From Phytophthora colocasiae (Eukaryota; Oomycota; Peronosporomycetes; Peronosporales; Peronosporaceae), in the NCBI GenBank assembly GCA_018806915.1, contig JAGKQI010000061.1:1860001-1924000 (forward strand): DNA of 64,000 nt, written 5' to 3'. Positions 10,072 to 20,775 of the stretch are shown here, piece by piece. The stretch's first letter is position 1, and each line of letters starts with the position of its first letter. A program made the position numbers and the translations under genes. The notes below the pieces were generated by a model. That model saw nothing but the letters and a program-made list of their open reading frames with translations. It ran no database searches and was not told the origin of the DNA.

Positions 10072-10259
10072 AAGTGGTTCCATTGAATGACTCGTACGTC
10101 ACACTTACTCGAGAATACACGGGATTTTGTTTTTCGAGTTGCTCACGCTAGTGAATGAAGCAGTACGGTCGCAAGTGGTTATATCGAATGCTTCGTGCGT
10201 CACACATACTCGAGAATACACGGAATTTATGTTAAGGAGCTGCTCACCCCACTGAATGA
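10072..10259. repeat. Tandem duplication of an ~88-bp unit
   Basis: Two diverged copies (about 10072-10159 and 10173-10259) share the order AAGTGGTT, CGT(A/G)CGTCACAC, ACTCGAGAATACACGG, GCTCAC, GTGAATGAA/CTGAATGAA. The rest of 9918-10447 is non-coding and may be the MULE's 3' terminal region. Confidence 0.6.
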
Positions 10260-10447
10260 ACTTTTGCTTTTGAAAAGTGTATCGCTAGGCAGATAAATGC
10301 ATGCTGATTAACTTCAATACACAGAAATTGATCATAACACAAGCGAAAGTTATCTTGACGTTGCTCATGGGCATGACGTGTATTGATCGTTACCGGGTGT
10401 CATATCCTGCATTACTGTAGTTTGATCTTCACCCTAAATACACGGAT

Positions 10448-11397
10448 TTACTTCCTATTCCGGCAGTTCACCTCTCCGCAGTGACACTCGAACCGAGGGT
10501 ACATGTAGTCTACAGTAACCTCTTCTCCTTTTTTAATGTGACGATTGGCCACCACCACTACAACCACATTGCGGCGGTTGCGCAACTCCACGACACGACA
10601 AGCTGCATTGCATGAGTGGTTCATTTTGCGAGTCATGCCGCCACACGTTGTAGCATCAATGTAGACTTTCTTGTGCCGGTTGCTCTTTTGCTGTAGTTTT
10701 AGCGCGTACTCACACGTATGCCTCATCAGCCTCGAAATCGTGTGTTGTTAGCACTCCTGCGTAATTGCCAAGAAAAGCTCCTGCGAAAATCGCTGATGTC
10801 GCTTTGACTCCGATTCCATTTGCCTTGGTTACAATCAGCTCCAAGTCCTTGCACTCGTTCAAGCTTGCCACTGCGGCGGCAGTTATCTTTCGTACAGTAG
10901 TAACTTGTGCGGGCATTCGCACAGACGTCTCGAAAGCAGTCAATCGCACACTCGCACATATCCGTAGCTCCAACATCGGGGAACCGGATCTTCTCGGGGT
11001 TGCGCAAAATGATCACCTTGTCAACGCCAACGGTCCACAGCGTTTCGTCACCGTCGTTGATAACAATCACTTCATGCTTAGGCGGAGCTTTAGGCTGCTG
11101 AAGCACCAACTGACGTGACGCCGCTAGCGCCTCACGGACACCAGGAAGCTGCAGGAAGCTGCTCACGAACATGGACTGCATCTTTCCGACGTTGTACACC
11201 CTGGTGGACGTGCGGACGGGCTTCTTGTGGCCGACATACTGTAATTTTCGCGAGCGTGTATACCCGTAAGGATTATTCGACTGTTTAATTCGCTTATTTT
11301 TCTGCTCTCGCTCTGGGTGACTGGGGAGAGAGCTGGAAGTGAAGCTGAGGAAGAGGACATTAGCATCAATTTGTACGACGTCGATCTTCAACAGCAA
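10448..11397 (-). pseudogene. AWS/SET-domain protein (histone lysine methyltransferase-like), frameshifted
   Basis: SET proteins transfer methyl groups from S-adenosylmethionine to histone lysines. The minus strand holds a basic N-terminal part (NNPYGYTRSRKLQYVGHKK), then an AWS-like Cys cluster (CECAIDCFRDVC...YYCTKDNC). The SET start is ANGIGVKA...AGAFLGNYAGVL, its catalytic NHSCNA motif is followed by GEEVTVDY, and a post-SET CHCGEVNCR comes at the end. These lie in three frames, with shifts near 10880 and near 10720, so no full protein can be made. It resembles the SET2/ASH1 group. A second SET fragment lies at 55.6 kb, so these may be transposon-carried copies. Confidence 0.72.
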
Positions 11398-11971
11398 GTT
11401 GCAGGCCTGATTAGGGCTGACAAGTGCAAGCGGCGCTGTATTGAGGGGAAAGCCAAGGAGTTTGAGTGGCCGACGTGTTCACTTGGTCAAATGACCAAGG
11501 CTGAGAAGACTACCTGCATCCTAACGTTCCTAATGCAGACGGATACTGCATCAAGACGTCCGTGGTACTGGTGAGCGCGAGAAGTTCCACTTCTATCGGC
11601 CGTTCGCAGGCCATGTTTGCCGTACCGCTTTCGCACACTGTCTTGGCGTACAGCCACTTACTGTGCCACGCTACAAGCGCCGCGTCCGTGAAGGGAACGT
11701 AGCCACAAAGGAGCACGGTAACAAGCTGAACAAGAACGCGTCAACCATCGACGCAGTGTGGCTCGTGCGGTGGTTCAAGGAGTTCGCTTCTGAGGTGCCC
11801 GTGAGAGTTCGCATGCAGAAGACCAAGGAAGGCGTTGTAAAAAAATACTACAGTCGAGAAGACTACACCCTTCTACCCCCTACCTTCACCTGGGACGTTC
11901 TCTACGATGAGATGCACAAGTACGTTGCTAAAGGTCTACGCGTCAATGAGCCCACCCCGTACAACGTTTAG
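11317..11971 (+). pseudogene. Transposon-associated protein fragment (oomycete multicopy family)
   Basis: Two plus-strand pieces, LIRADKCKRRCIEGKAKEFE (11317-11574) and a second from about 11578, follow each other with a frame change. The second piece contains YRPFAGHVC, RYKRRVREGNVATKEHGN, WLVRWFKEFASEVPVRVR and YYSREDYTLLPPTFTW. I recognise the layout as the N-terminal part of a high-copy Phytophthora transposon-type protein family. The downstream catalytic part is absent, so it is a truncated copy. It overlaps the start of the SET pseudogene on the other strand. Confidence 0.5.
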
Positions 11972-12089
11972 GAAGCTTTTGTCGCTAGTTTTAGTTTAAC
12001 ATAGGCGATATGATTGGTTAAATGTTATAAAACCTGTCAGTCGTGATATTTTTGACCCAAAAAGAGAGTTGCGCAGACGGGTACTGAGA

Positions 12090-13045
12090 ATGGCGAAGCA
12101 GCCATCAACTCACGATCTCGCTGGTATGGACTCAAGAAGGTGAAGCTGCCAGCTATTGTAGTCTGCGAATATTGCGAGAAGCAGTTTTCCTCAAGAGGGA
12201 TTAAACGCCACCAAACTTCCTGCAAGAACAAGAAGAGTTGGACGGACGAAACCACACACCACGATCCTACGAATTCTGCATCCTGACTGAGCTCGTGTTC
12301 GAGAATATCCTGAGTTTTATGAGCAACCAGACACTGACCAAGATGCAGATGATCACGGGAGACCACTACCAGAATTGTGAGCCTGATCTGGCCAGGTGGT
12401 GCTGCAAATGCGAGAACGACAACCTCGTTATCTTCCGCCACTTGTGTCAAGAGTGCGAGTTTGAGCGAAACTACTACGACCATCGTGTAAGAAGGTTATG
12501 TGCACAGCTATATTATGGTGTCAAGGATTTCTCGCGGATTCCCGAGACGTCTCCGGGAAGCCGCCTCTATGATCGTTTTGAATTGGAGAAGAACATGTTG
12601 GAATTATGCGGCTCGAAACTGGCCTGGGTGCGAGAAGTGGCGGAGCAACGCGTCAAGAGAGAAGAGGCAAAACGCAGGAAAGAAGAACGGCAGTCTGTCA
12701 TAGATCGCCTGGACCCTGACTTCCAAACGTACTTCTACAGAATGGTCTCTGCCGGTATATCTGCTCGCTATACCGCCCTGGAGAGAGGTCAAACCAAGTT
12801 TGAAGAGCTGAAGAAGGCTCTGGCCAAGCGTGGACTTCCACCCGAGCCTGATTTCCAGTATTGTAGCGCGTTTATCATGGCGAAATCGGGCAATTTGGAC
12901 CGAGTGGTGGACAACATGGAGGAGAAACACTTTCTTTTCACACAGACGGAGTATGCACGACTTAGCGGGGATAGAAGAGATGATGATCGACGCAGGAAAG
13001 ACCCCGATGCGATTGAAACGTACCAGCAACAAGAGGTTCATTATT
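12090..13045 (+). pseudogene. Zinc-finger family, copy 1 (plus strand, frameshifted and truncated)
   Basis: Nearest to copy 5 (17239-18375). Starting at the ATG at 12090, a 1-base loss near 12116 shifts the frame and gives an early stop. A 1-base gain near 12250 restores it, after which SYEFCILTELVFENILSFMS through ETYQQQEVH reads well. At about 13045 family similarity stops, roughly 55 residues short of the usual end. The sequence then runs tail-to-tail into copy 2, and the plus ORF continuing to 13257 is antisense of copy 2. Confidence 0.75.
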
Positions 13046-13081
13046 CAATTAAACTTAAAACAAAAAGAGAAATGTTTGAGC

Positions 13082-14191
13082 CTAGAAAGTTCCCGAATGA
13101 TCAGCCTCTTCTCCTGAGTAAATGTAGAGTGCTCGCAGTTTTGGATCCAGGTTTTCCGAAACAACTTCATCAAATCGAAGACGACAGTTCTCCCATTTCT
13201 GCGGAATCGTTAATCCCTTGTTGTTCAGTAGATATTTCACACATAAGTCCGCTTTGATTTTCGTCAACCTGGTCTCGTTCCCCCAAAGCGATGCATAACG
13301 GAATCTATCCCAGCTCAGTCGTTCATACTCCGTCTGAGTGAAGAGAAAATGTTTCTCCTCCATGTTGTCTAACGCTTGGTCCAAATTCCCCGATTTTGTC
13401 ATGATAAACGCGCTACAATAGTAGACGTCGGGCGTAGATGGAAGCCCACGCTCGGTCAGAGCCTCCTTCAGCTCTCTGAACTTTGTTTGGCTTTCCTCCA
13501 GAGCAGCATAACGAACACATTTGCCGCTACGGGATGCTGTGAAGGACTTTATGTACTCTTGAAAGTCAGGGTCGAGCTGGGCTATCGCAGACTCTCGCTC
13601 TTCTCTCTTTCGTTGAGCTGCTTCACTTCTAGCGCGTTGTGCGGCGAATTCACGCACCCAGTCCATCTTCGAGCCGCATTTTTCCAACATGTGCTTCTCC
13701 AGTGCATAGAGATAGTAGTGATATGTGCCACATTTTGATTTTCCCCTAAAACCACTGAAATCTTTAACGCCATAAAACTTCTGAGCATCCGCCCTTGTCA
13801 CACAACGATTGTAGCCATTGGTAGCATATTCACACTCTCGGCACAAGTGATTGGCGATGGGGAGGTTGTTGTTCTCACACTTGCAGCACAATTCGGCCAG
13901 ATTGGGCTCACAATTCTGGTAATGATCCCCCGTGATCATCTGCATCTTTGTCAGTGTCTGGTTGTTCATAAAGCTCAGGATATTCTCGAACACGAGCTCA
14001 GTCAGGATACAGAATTTGTAGGTTCGAGGCGTATGGGCTTCCGTCCAGCTCTTCTTGTTCTTGCAGGAGGTTTGGTGGCGTTTAATCCCTCGCGCCGAGA
14101 ACGGCTTCTCACAAAATTTGCACAACACGTTCACTTTGGCCTTCTTGGGGCCATGGTCGGTGAAGGCGTGAGTTGACACTCTCTTCGGCAT
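13082..14191 (-). CDS. Zinc-finger / XPA_C-like family protein, copy 2 (369 aa)
   Basis: Intact single-exon gene. Residues 24-43 form a C2HC finger (C-x2-C-x11-H-x3-C, CKFCEKPFSARGIKRH). Residues about 54-90 contain a conserved helical block (CILTELVFENILSFMNNQ). A second Cys cluster (CCKCENNN...LCRECEY) follows, then AQKFYGVKDFSGF...YLYALEKHMLEKCG. That last part is reminiscent of the XPA C-terminal DNA-binding region, though this is a tentative reading. A charged helix (ARSEAAQRKREERE) and LDPDFQEY lead to a conserved end, VSENLDPKLRALYIYS. It is likely a nuclear nucleic-acid-binding protein; no pathway can be assigned. Copies 3 and 5 are close paralogues. Confidence 0.7.
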   Translation of the reverse strand: MPKRVSTHAFTDHGPKKAKVNVLCKFCEKPFSARGIKRHQTSCKNKKSWTEAHTPRTYKFCILTELVFENILSFMNNQTLTKMQMITGDHYQNCEPNLAELCCKCENNNLPIANHLCRECEYATNGYNRCVTRADAQKFYGVKDFSGFRGKSKCGTYHYYLYALEKHMLEKCGSKMDWVREFAAQRARSEAAQRKREERESAIAQLDPDFQEYIKSFTASRSGKCVRYAALEESQTKFRELKEALTERGLPSTPDVYYCSAFIMTKSGNLDQALDNMEEKHFLFTQTEYERLSWDRFRYASLWGNETRLTKIKADLCVKYLLNNKGLTIPQKWENCRLRFDEVVSENLDPKLRALYIYSGEEADHSGTF

Positions 14192-14742
14192 GTTTTTGCG
14201 GTTTTGACGAAAGTGCGCGAGCTAAAAACATGAAGAGTGAACGTGAGTGATGTACATTGACATAGTTTCAGATGCGTTGCTAGTCTAAGAACACCTTTCT
14301 CCTGCTGATCCCAGTGTTCAAGAATCACCATCAAGTGACGAGAATGACGAAATATCGGTACTGCGGTCGTTCAGGATACAGATCTTGTCTGTTTTGTCGT
14401 CATACTGGAGGAGGGCCATTCGAGAAGGGAGAATTATGGTACTGTATTCGCAGATGCGGACCAGCCCTGTGCATTGCCGCACAGCAAAGGGTAAATAGGA
14501 TCGCTGTCGTTCGCATACTCGAGGGATGACTACATAACGGATAGGGAGCACTAGTATCCGCACTTTAACGTTTCAAGACGCTGGTACTGGAAAGCTGTTC
14601 CATCGCTACAGTACATTAAGCCCATCACAGTCTTCTCATCGGGCTTCTATCGCCTTTGGACGCTGTCAGCCAGTTTGTTGCCCCCCCCCCATCTGGAACG
14701 GATTGCATTCTAACATTTAACGTACCATGTAAATAATGGCAC
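14192..14742. other. Spacer between family copies 2 and 3
   Basis: No gene of its own was seen. It contains a run of ten C near 14682. Short ORFs here have no recognisable content. Confidence 0.4.
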
Positions 14743-15876
14743 TTATTTCCAAAACTTGTTTGCGCCTAACTGAGTCTTCAAGGTGGTTCCCGAATAAATG
14801 TAGAGTGCTCGCAGCTTTGGGTCAAGGTTTTCCGAAACAACTTCTTCAAAGCGTTGGCGACACCTCTCCCATATCTGTGGGATCGTTAATCCTTTGCTGT
14901 CGAGTAGATACTGCACGCACAAGTCTGCTTTGAATTTCTTCCACCCTCTCTCCAAGTAAGGGATAGCTCTTTCGTCTTGATCAGCGTAAGTTTTGTCATT
15001 ACTCAGTCGTGGATACGTAGTGTGAGTGAAAAGAAAGTGTTTCTCCTCCATGCTGTCCACCACCTGGTCCAAACTCCCATGCCTCATCATGATAAAATCT
15101 TTGCAATACTGGTAATCAAATTTAGGTGGAAGTCCACGCTCCGTCAGGGCCTCCCTCAGCTCTTTGAACTTCGCTTCGCCTTTCTCCATGACACTGTACA
15201 TGTAGCGGGCAGATTCACGGTTCCAAACCATTCCGGAGACATACTTTCGGAAGTCAGGGTCGAGCTGCGCTATCATAGACTCTCGTTCTTTCTTCCTGCG
15301 TTGAGTTGCTTCACTTCTGGCTCGTTGAGCTGCTAATTCTCGCACCCAGTCCATCTTCGAGCCGCATTTTTCCAACATGTGCTTCTCCAATTCGTAGAGA
15401 TAGTAAAGGTTGCTATTCTGTGATTCTTCACTAAAGAAACAGTAGGTCTTAACGCCATAACATCTCTGTGCAACTGCCCTCGAAACACAACGATTGTAGC
15501 CATTGGTAGCATACTCACACTCTCGGCACAAGTGATTGGCGATGGCGAGATTGTTGTTCTCACACTTGCAGCACCACTTAGCCAAATCGGGCTCACAATT
15601 CTGGTAGTGGTCTCCCGTGATCATCTGCATCTTGGTTAGTGTCTGGTTGTTCATAAAGCTCAGGATATTCTCGAACACGAGCTCAGTCAGGATGCAGAAT
15701 TTGTAGGTTCGAGGCGTATGGGCTTCCGTCCAGCTCTTCTTGTTCTTGCAGGAGGTTTGGTGGCGTTTAATCCCTCGCGCCGAGAACTGCTTCTCACAAA
15801 ATTTGCACAACACGTTCACTTTGGCCTTCTTGGGGCCATGGTCGGTGGAATCGTGAGTTGATGCCCGTTTCGTCAT
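14743..15876 (-). CDS. Zinc-finger / XPA_C-like family protein, copy 3 (377 aa)
   Basis: Intact paralogue of copy 2, with almost the same first 110 residues (C2HC finger CKFCEKQFSARGIKRH, CILTELVFENILSFMNNQ, CCKCENNNLAIANHLCRECEY). The middle is more diverged (RCYGVKTYCFFSEESQN, YVSGMVWNRESARYM) and the tail is the family VSENLDPKLRALYIYSG. The sharply conserved N-terminus against a faster-changing middle suggests that the finger and the adjacent block carry the shared function. No intron or stop was seen. Confidence 0.7.
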   Translation of the reverse strand: MTKRASTHDSTDHGPKKAKVNVLCKFCEKQFSARGIKRHQTSCKNKKSWTEAHTPRTYKFCILTELVFENILSFMNNQTLTKMQMITGDHYQNCEPDLAKWCCKCENNNLAIANHLCRECEYATNGYNRCVSRAVAQRCYGVKTYCFFSEESQNSNLYYLYELEKHMLEKCGSKMDWVRELAAQRARSEATQRRKKERESMIAQLDPDFRKYVSGMVWNRESARYMYSVMEKGEAKFKELREALTERGLPPKFDYQYCKDFIMMRHGSLDQVVDSMEEKHFLFTHTTYPRLSNDKTYADQDERAIPYLERGWKKFKADLCVQYLLDSKGLTIPQIWERCRQRFEEVVSENLDPKLRALYIYSGTTLKTQLGANKFWK

Positions 15877-16327
15877 ATCCGAAGTGTAAGAATCCCAAAC
15901 GAAGAACTAACGTGAGTGATGCTTGTTGAAATTGACTCGATAATCTCAGAGAACAGGACCTTTCCTTGGTTTTAGAAGTTGAGAAAACTACCGGTAATTT
16001 CTCTTGAATTTGCGCGTAACGTTCACTAGTGAGAATGATCCTGAAAACTTGAGTTAATACACGAAGATGCAAATCATCACTGGAGATTATTACGATGAAT
16101 GTGAACGGCACAAATATGCTGCGAGTTCCAGGCTAGATTTTCGGACTTCGAAGAAACCGAGGTCAATGTAATTTGAGCATAATTACCAACCAGTCTTTTT
16201 TCAAGTCGCCTGTGGACGTTAGGATGATGCATGGATCCAAAACTTCTCGTCCGGATTGCCAAAACAATACGCGAACTAAAAATCAAAATTAAAACTTAAA
16301 GGGCTACTTATAGTCCAAAATTCTGAG
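15877..16327. other. Spacer between family copies 3 and 4
   Basis: A short piece, CGAAGATGCAAATCATCACTGG (16063-16084), resembles the KMQMITGD codons of the family in the plus sense, and a LDPKL-like piece may lie near 16230. It probably holds a strongly decayed further copy. Confidence 0.3.
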
Positions 16328-17006
16328 TCAGGTGGTGCTTTTCCCCGAGTAAATGTAGAGTGCTTGCAGTTTTGGATCCAGATTTTCCGAAACAACTTCA
16401 TCAAATCGAAGACGACAGTTCTCCCATTTCTGCGGAATCGTTAATCCCTTGTTGTTCAGTAGATATTTCACACATAAGTCCGCTTTGATTTTCGTCAACC
16501 TGGTCTCGTTCCCCCAATGCGATGCATAACGGAATCTATCCCGGCTCAGTCGTTCATACTCCGTCTGAGTGAAGAGAAAATGTTTCTCCTCCATGTTGTC
16601 CACCACTTCACCCAAATTCTCGAAACACAACGATTGTAGCCATTGGTAGCATACTCACACTCTCGGCACAAGTGATTGGCGATGGCGAGATTGTTGTTCT
16701 CACACTTGCAGCACCACTTAGCCAAATCGGGCTCACAATTCTGGTAGTGGTCTCCCGTGATCATCTGCATCTTGGTTAGTGTCTGGTTGTTCATAAAGCT
16801 CAGGATATTCTCGAACACGAGCTCAGTCAGGATGCAGAATTTGTAGGTTCGAGGCGTATGGGCTTCCGTCCAGCTCTTCTTGTTCTTGCAGGAGGTTTGG
16901 TGGCGTTTAATCCCTCGCGCCGAGAACGGCTTCTCACAAAATTTGCACAACACGTCTTCTTAGGGCCATGGTCGGTGGAATCGTGAGTTGATGCCCTTTT
17001 CGACAT
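16328..17006 (-). pseudogene. Zinc-finger family, copy 4 (internally deleted)
   Basis: It begins at ATG 17006 (SKRASTHDSTDHGPKK). A loss of about ten bases just before the finger then breaks the frame. The finger and Cys cluster read on to YNRCVSR, where about 170 codons are missing. Sequence resumes in another frame at LGEVVDNMEEKHFLFTQTEY and ends LDPKLQALYIYSG. The left part is almost identical to copy 3 and the right part to copy 2, so the copy is a mosaic. It cannot make a full protein. Confidence 0.8.
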
Positions 17007-17238
17007 GTTCTCGCGGTTTGACTAAGCAAAGTATAATCCAAAGAAACGAAGTACAAATGTGAGTGGTGCTTGTTGACATTGACCACAGTATATAAAACAT
17101 CCGTCAGATAAATTGCGTCGATTTATTCTGAACTGCACTTTGGGACAAATTTACTAAAGTGAAAGCACTTTGAAACTTTGAAACACTTCCACTTTCGCTG
17201 GGTATTCGAGTTCCGAGGCACTTTCAAACTGGCCGTGT

Positions 17239-18375
17239 TTAAGTTTTCAGCTGGTGGTTCGCTTCTACGGAGTAAATGTAGAGCGCTCGCAATTTTGGGT
17301 CCAGATTTTCTGACACAACTTCATCAAACCGTTGGCGACACTTCTCCCATTTCTGCGGGATCGTCACCCCTTTGTTGTCGAGTAAATACTGCACGCATAA
17401 GTCCGCTTTGATTTTGTTCCAATGAACCTCTTGTTGCTGGTACGTTTCAATCGCATCGGGGTCTTTCCTGCGTCGATCATCATCTCTTCTATCCCCGCTA
17501 AGTCGTGCATACTCCGTCTGTGTGAAAAGAAAGTGTTTCTCCTCCATGTTGTCCACCACTCGGTCCAAATTGCCCGATTTCGCCATGATAAACGCGCTAC
17601 AATACTGGAAATCAGGCTCGGGTGGAAGTCCACGCTTTGCCAGAGCCTTCTTCAGCTCTTCAAACTTGGTTTGACCTCTCTCCAGGGCAGTATAGCGAGC
17701 AGATATACCGGCAGAGACCATTCTGTAGAAGTACGTTTGGAAGTCAGGGTCCAGGCGATCTATGACAGACTGCCGTTCTTCTTTCCTGCGTGTTGCCTCT
17801 TCCCTCTTGGCGCGTTGCCCCGCCACTTCTCGCAGCCAGGCCATCTTCGAGCCGTAAACTTGCAGCATGTATTTCTCCAGGTTAAAAAGATAATAAGTAT
17901 TTTTTCTTGACCACGAATTTTTCTCAATCCCTGAGAAGTCCTTGACGCCGTAAAGCATGTATGCAGTACTCCTTCCTACACATTGGGAGTAGTGCGTTGC
18001 AGCAAACTCGCATTCTTGACATCTGTGATCGGAGGTGGTGAGGTTGTCGTTCTCGCATTTGCAGCACCACCTGGCCAGATCAGGCTCACAATTCTGGTAG
18101 TGGTCTCCCGTGATCATCTGCATCTTGGTCAGTGTCTGGTTGCTCATAAAACTCAGGATATTCTCGAACACGAGCTCAGTCAGGATGCAGAATTTGTAGG
18201 ATCGTGGTGTGTGGTTTTCCGTCCAACTCTTCTTGTTCTTGCAGGAAGTTTGGTGGCGTTTAATCCCTCTTGAGGAAAACTGCTTCTCGCAATATTCGCA
18301 GACTACAATAGCTGGCAGCTTCACCTTCTTGAGTCCATGGCCAGCGAGATCGTGAGCTGAGACCCGCTTCGGCAT
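17239..18375 (-). CDS. Zinc-finger / XPA_C-like family protein, copy 5 (378 aa)
   Basis: Intact single-exon member. Finger: CEYCEKQFSSRGIKRHQTSC. Conserved block: CILTELVFENILSFMSNQTL. Second Cys cluster: CCKCENDN...RCQECEF. Then AYMLYGVKDFSGI, YYLFNLEKYMLQ, the basic helix AKREEATRRKEERQ, LDPDFQTYFYRM and the tail VSENLDPKLRALYIYS. It is the closest relative of plus-strand copy 1. Together they suggest duplication with inversion followed by decay of copy 1. The N-terminus (VKLPAIVV before the finger) differs from copies 2 and 3, so the cluster has at least two sub-types. Confidence 0.7.
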   Translation of the reverse strand: MPKRVSAHDLAGHGLKKVKLPAIVVCEYCEKQFSSRGIKRHQTSCKNKKSWTENHTPRSYKFCILTELVFENILSFMSNQTLTKMQMITGDHYQNCEPDLARWCCKCENDNLTTSDHRCQECEFAATHYSQCVGRSTAYMLYGVKDFSGIEKNSWSRKNTYYLFNLEKYMLQVYGSKMAWLREVAGQRAKREEATRRKEERQSVIDRLDPDFQTYFYRMVSAGISARYTALERGQTKFEELKKALAKRGLPPEPDFQYCSAFIMAKSGNLDRVVDNMEEKHFLFTQTEYARLSGDRRDDDRRRKDPDAIETYQQQEVHWNKIKADLCVQYLLDNKGVTIPQKWEKCRQRFDEVVSENLDPKLRALYIYSVEANHQLKT

Positions 18376-18977
18376 GGTCGAGGTTTTTAACGAAACTCGG
18401 AGAATACCTGAGAACCGGTCCCCTTTTCAATGTCAACGAGCATCACTCGTGTCGAAATAAAGCACAATTCTCGAAGATTTCGGTTGAAAATCTTTCCAAG
18501 GACATCACAACGCAATTTCAAGCCATAAAAACTGAAAGATCTCCACGCATTAAATGAAGTCCTACAGAAAGAATTCGCATGCTTGCACTGCTCTCGTTAT
18601 GGGAAAGAAGAGAAGTCAAGCTCAAGCCTGCTTCGTCCCAAAACTGCTATTAGTGTGAAACGTTCAGCTTACGTGCACTTAGCCTCGTGAAGTGTAGCCA
18701 TGTTCGCTTCAACATGAAAAGGCTGTCTAAACTCGGAACAAGCAACATATCTGCAACTCAAAGAGAAGCCAGATTTCATTTTACGACAAATCAGTTATCT
18801 ACAAAACCGCGTCGTGTTTTGCAAATAGTCCACCTCACCCGTTAAGTTGCTACTTCGCAACTTAAATTTTCATGTTGGCTTCAAAGACATGACATGACCT
18901 CCATGCAGCACAAGTGTGAACTTGCCCGTTGCCAGCAGAACGGCATCTCACGCGACTCCACCCCCAACCGAGTGACA
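18376..18977. other. Intergenic region upstream of the ADO-type gene
   Basis: Divergent spacer between copy 5 (minus) and the thiol dioxygenase gene (plus). An upstream in-frame ATG at 18894 would add 28 residues of unremarkable sequence. No other gene was seen. Confidence 0.4.
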
Positions 18978-19832
18978 ATGGACGCTGTGTTGAACTTCTC
19001 TTTTGGCGGGGACAAGGACGAGGCGGAAGGGCAGAAGGCACTCGAGCAAATTCAGGACCTTTTGGTCAAAGCCATCACCAAGTATGAAGGCGCTCCACAC
19101 GCACTCACACGTGAAGAGATCGCTCCCATTAAAGCCATTTGCGACCAGCTCTTCCCTGCCAATTGTAAAGCTTTATGTGTTTGTTTACTAGCTCGTATAA
19201 GAAGGATATTAACACTTTTAATTTGTGGTATATGTATAGTTCAACTGAAGGTGCCTGGAACAGAAGGAAGTGGACCTGAACGCCCCAAACGCGTGCACTA
19301 CCAGCACGTCTACGAGGACGAGACGTTCTCCATTGGGTAAGTTTCATAGTGATTGGTTGACTTGGTCATATAACTAACTGCTGTGTTGTTCAGTATCTTC
19401 ATCTTGCCACCAGGTGTGTCGATTCCATTGCATGACCACCCAGGTATGAGCGTGATCTCGCGCTTGCTGTATGGCTCACTGCATGTCAAGTCGTATGATC
19501 TCGTCAAAGATAGCACCACATCCAGCGGTAAGAAGTTTACAGCGCGTCTCCTAGTGGACGAGGTCGTCACAGCTCCTCACACGACGGAGCTGCTTCCAGA
19601 CTGTGGCAACCTCCACGAATTCGTCGGTGGAGACGATATCGGTTGTGCATTCTTCGACATCATTACGCCACCCTACGACGCTAACATAGGACGGGACTGC
19701 ACGTATTTCCGAGTAGTGGACGCCAAGGAAAACAGTGAGAAGCTCGTGACGCTCGAGGCGTACGTACCACTGGACTTTGACGTTGCTACAGAAGCCTTCC
19801 ACGGCCCCCACCTACAGCGTTATGTGAGTTAA
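18978..19832 (+). CDS. Thiol dioxygenase, ADO/plant cysteine oxidase family
   Basis: Cupin enzyme that adds O2 to a thiol: cysteamine and/or N-terminal cysteine of proteins, the latter working as an oxygen sensor in the N-degron pathway. Three exons: 18978-19164, 19240-19336 and 19394-19832. The introns are 75 nt (19165-19239) and 57 nt (19337-19393). The spliced product is 240 aa. Iron ligands fit His108 and His110 in SIPLHDHPGM and His169 in GNLHEF; FSIGIFILPPG and DIITPPYD are family blocks. The ATG at 18978 has a strong context (ACAATGG) and fits the domain start; 18894 is an alternative. The first intron is a multiple of three without a stop, so unspliced RNA stays in frame. Confidence 0.88.
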
Positions 19833-19934
19833 GAACAATAACTTTCAGACGTAAAAAAAAAACAAGAACAAGTAAATGGTGGAGCTCAAAAGAATATCAT
19901 TTCAAACTGAATTGATACACTAGGAAGAAGCCAC

Positions 19935-20573
19935 TTAGTTCTCCGACGGCATCGAGCGCAGGATGTCCGAGTCACCGGCGTCCAGGATGCACATGCACGA
20001 CACGCGGAAGTACTTACCGCAAGCCGTACCGAGGTCGTTGTTGGTGCCCGTGAAGTGGTGCACGCCAGTCTTGGCGAGCATCGAGTAGTACTCGACCTCC
20101 GACTTGCGAAGAGGAGGCGTGTTGGAGGCCAGGATCACGAGCTTAGCCTTGCCGCTGCGCAGGTTCTTCAGGGTCTGCTTGTAGCCCAGAGCGACCTTAC
20201 CGGAGCGCATGACCAGCTGCAGGCGCGAGTTGATGTTGTCCGAGGACTTCTTCTGCTCATTTAGAAAAATGACACAACCACGAATTAATACAATTAAAAC
20301 TTTCCTCCATCGAACGAGAGCGCAAAAAAAAGCGCTCTCTTTCCCATCCGTTCGACTTCGCAGGAGAGACAATAACCACGTCAAAGCATAAGTGCATGAA
20401 GCGACTATGGGTTATTGTCAAAGCATGCCCATTAACCCACTCGATAGGAGTTGGTAATTTATTGGGCGCGAAGAGCGACGTAGAACCTCGTCCACCGGAT
20501 GGAAAAGCGAGCACCTTATTGCGCTTGAATAGAAGAGTGCTCAGGTCCATACCGACTTCTTAGAGGCAACCAT
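19935..20573 (-). CDS. RPL30: 60S ribosomal protein eL30
   Basis: Component of the large cytosolic ribosomal subunit. Exon 1 (20573-20553) encodes MVASKKS. A 300-nt GT-AG intron (20552-20253) follows. Exon 2 (20252-19935) continues [19 protein letters not shown] with [49 protein letters not shown] and [12 protein letters not shown]. Spliced length is 112 aa, against about 115 in animals. A tiny first exon followed by a long intron is common in ribosomal protein genes. Upstream (minus strand, around 20609-20623) CTCACTTGTAATTCC resembles an oomycete initiator. It converges with the dioxygenase gene. Identity is secure. Confidence 0.97.
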
Positions 20574-20775
20574 CTTGATCTTGATTCGTTTTGTAGCTCC
20601 ACGGAATTACAAGTGAGGGGATGGAAGAGCAGGCGGCTAAACGTATACGCTCGTCGCCACCAACCAAAAAAATGGAGTGGGCCACATTAAAATAGGTTTG
20701 ACTGGGTGTTAAAATATAAAATCAATGATTGGTTGAAAATATGTAGTCGATCACCGAAGCGGAGAGGCGCAATCT

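Noticed and set aside
13082..13257. C-terminal extension of the copy 1 zinc-finger ORF
   Set aside because: These plus-strand codons are the exact antisense of the end of copy 2, so the extension is a junction artefact.
14681..14691. Run of ten C as a regulatory element
   Set aside because: A homopolymer in a spacer with no other signal; most likely a simple repeat.
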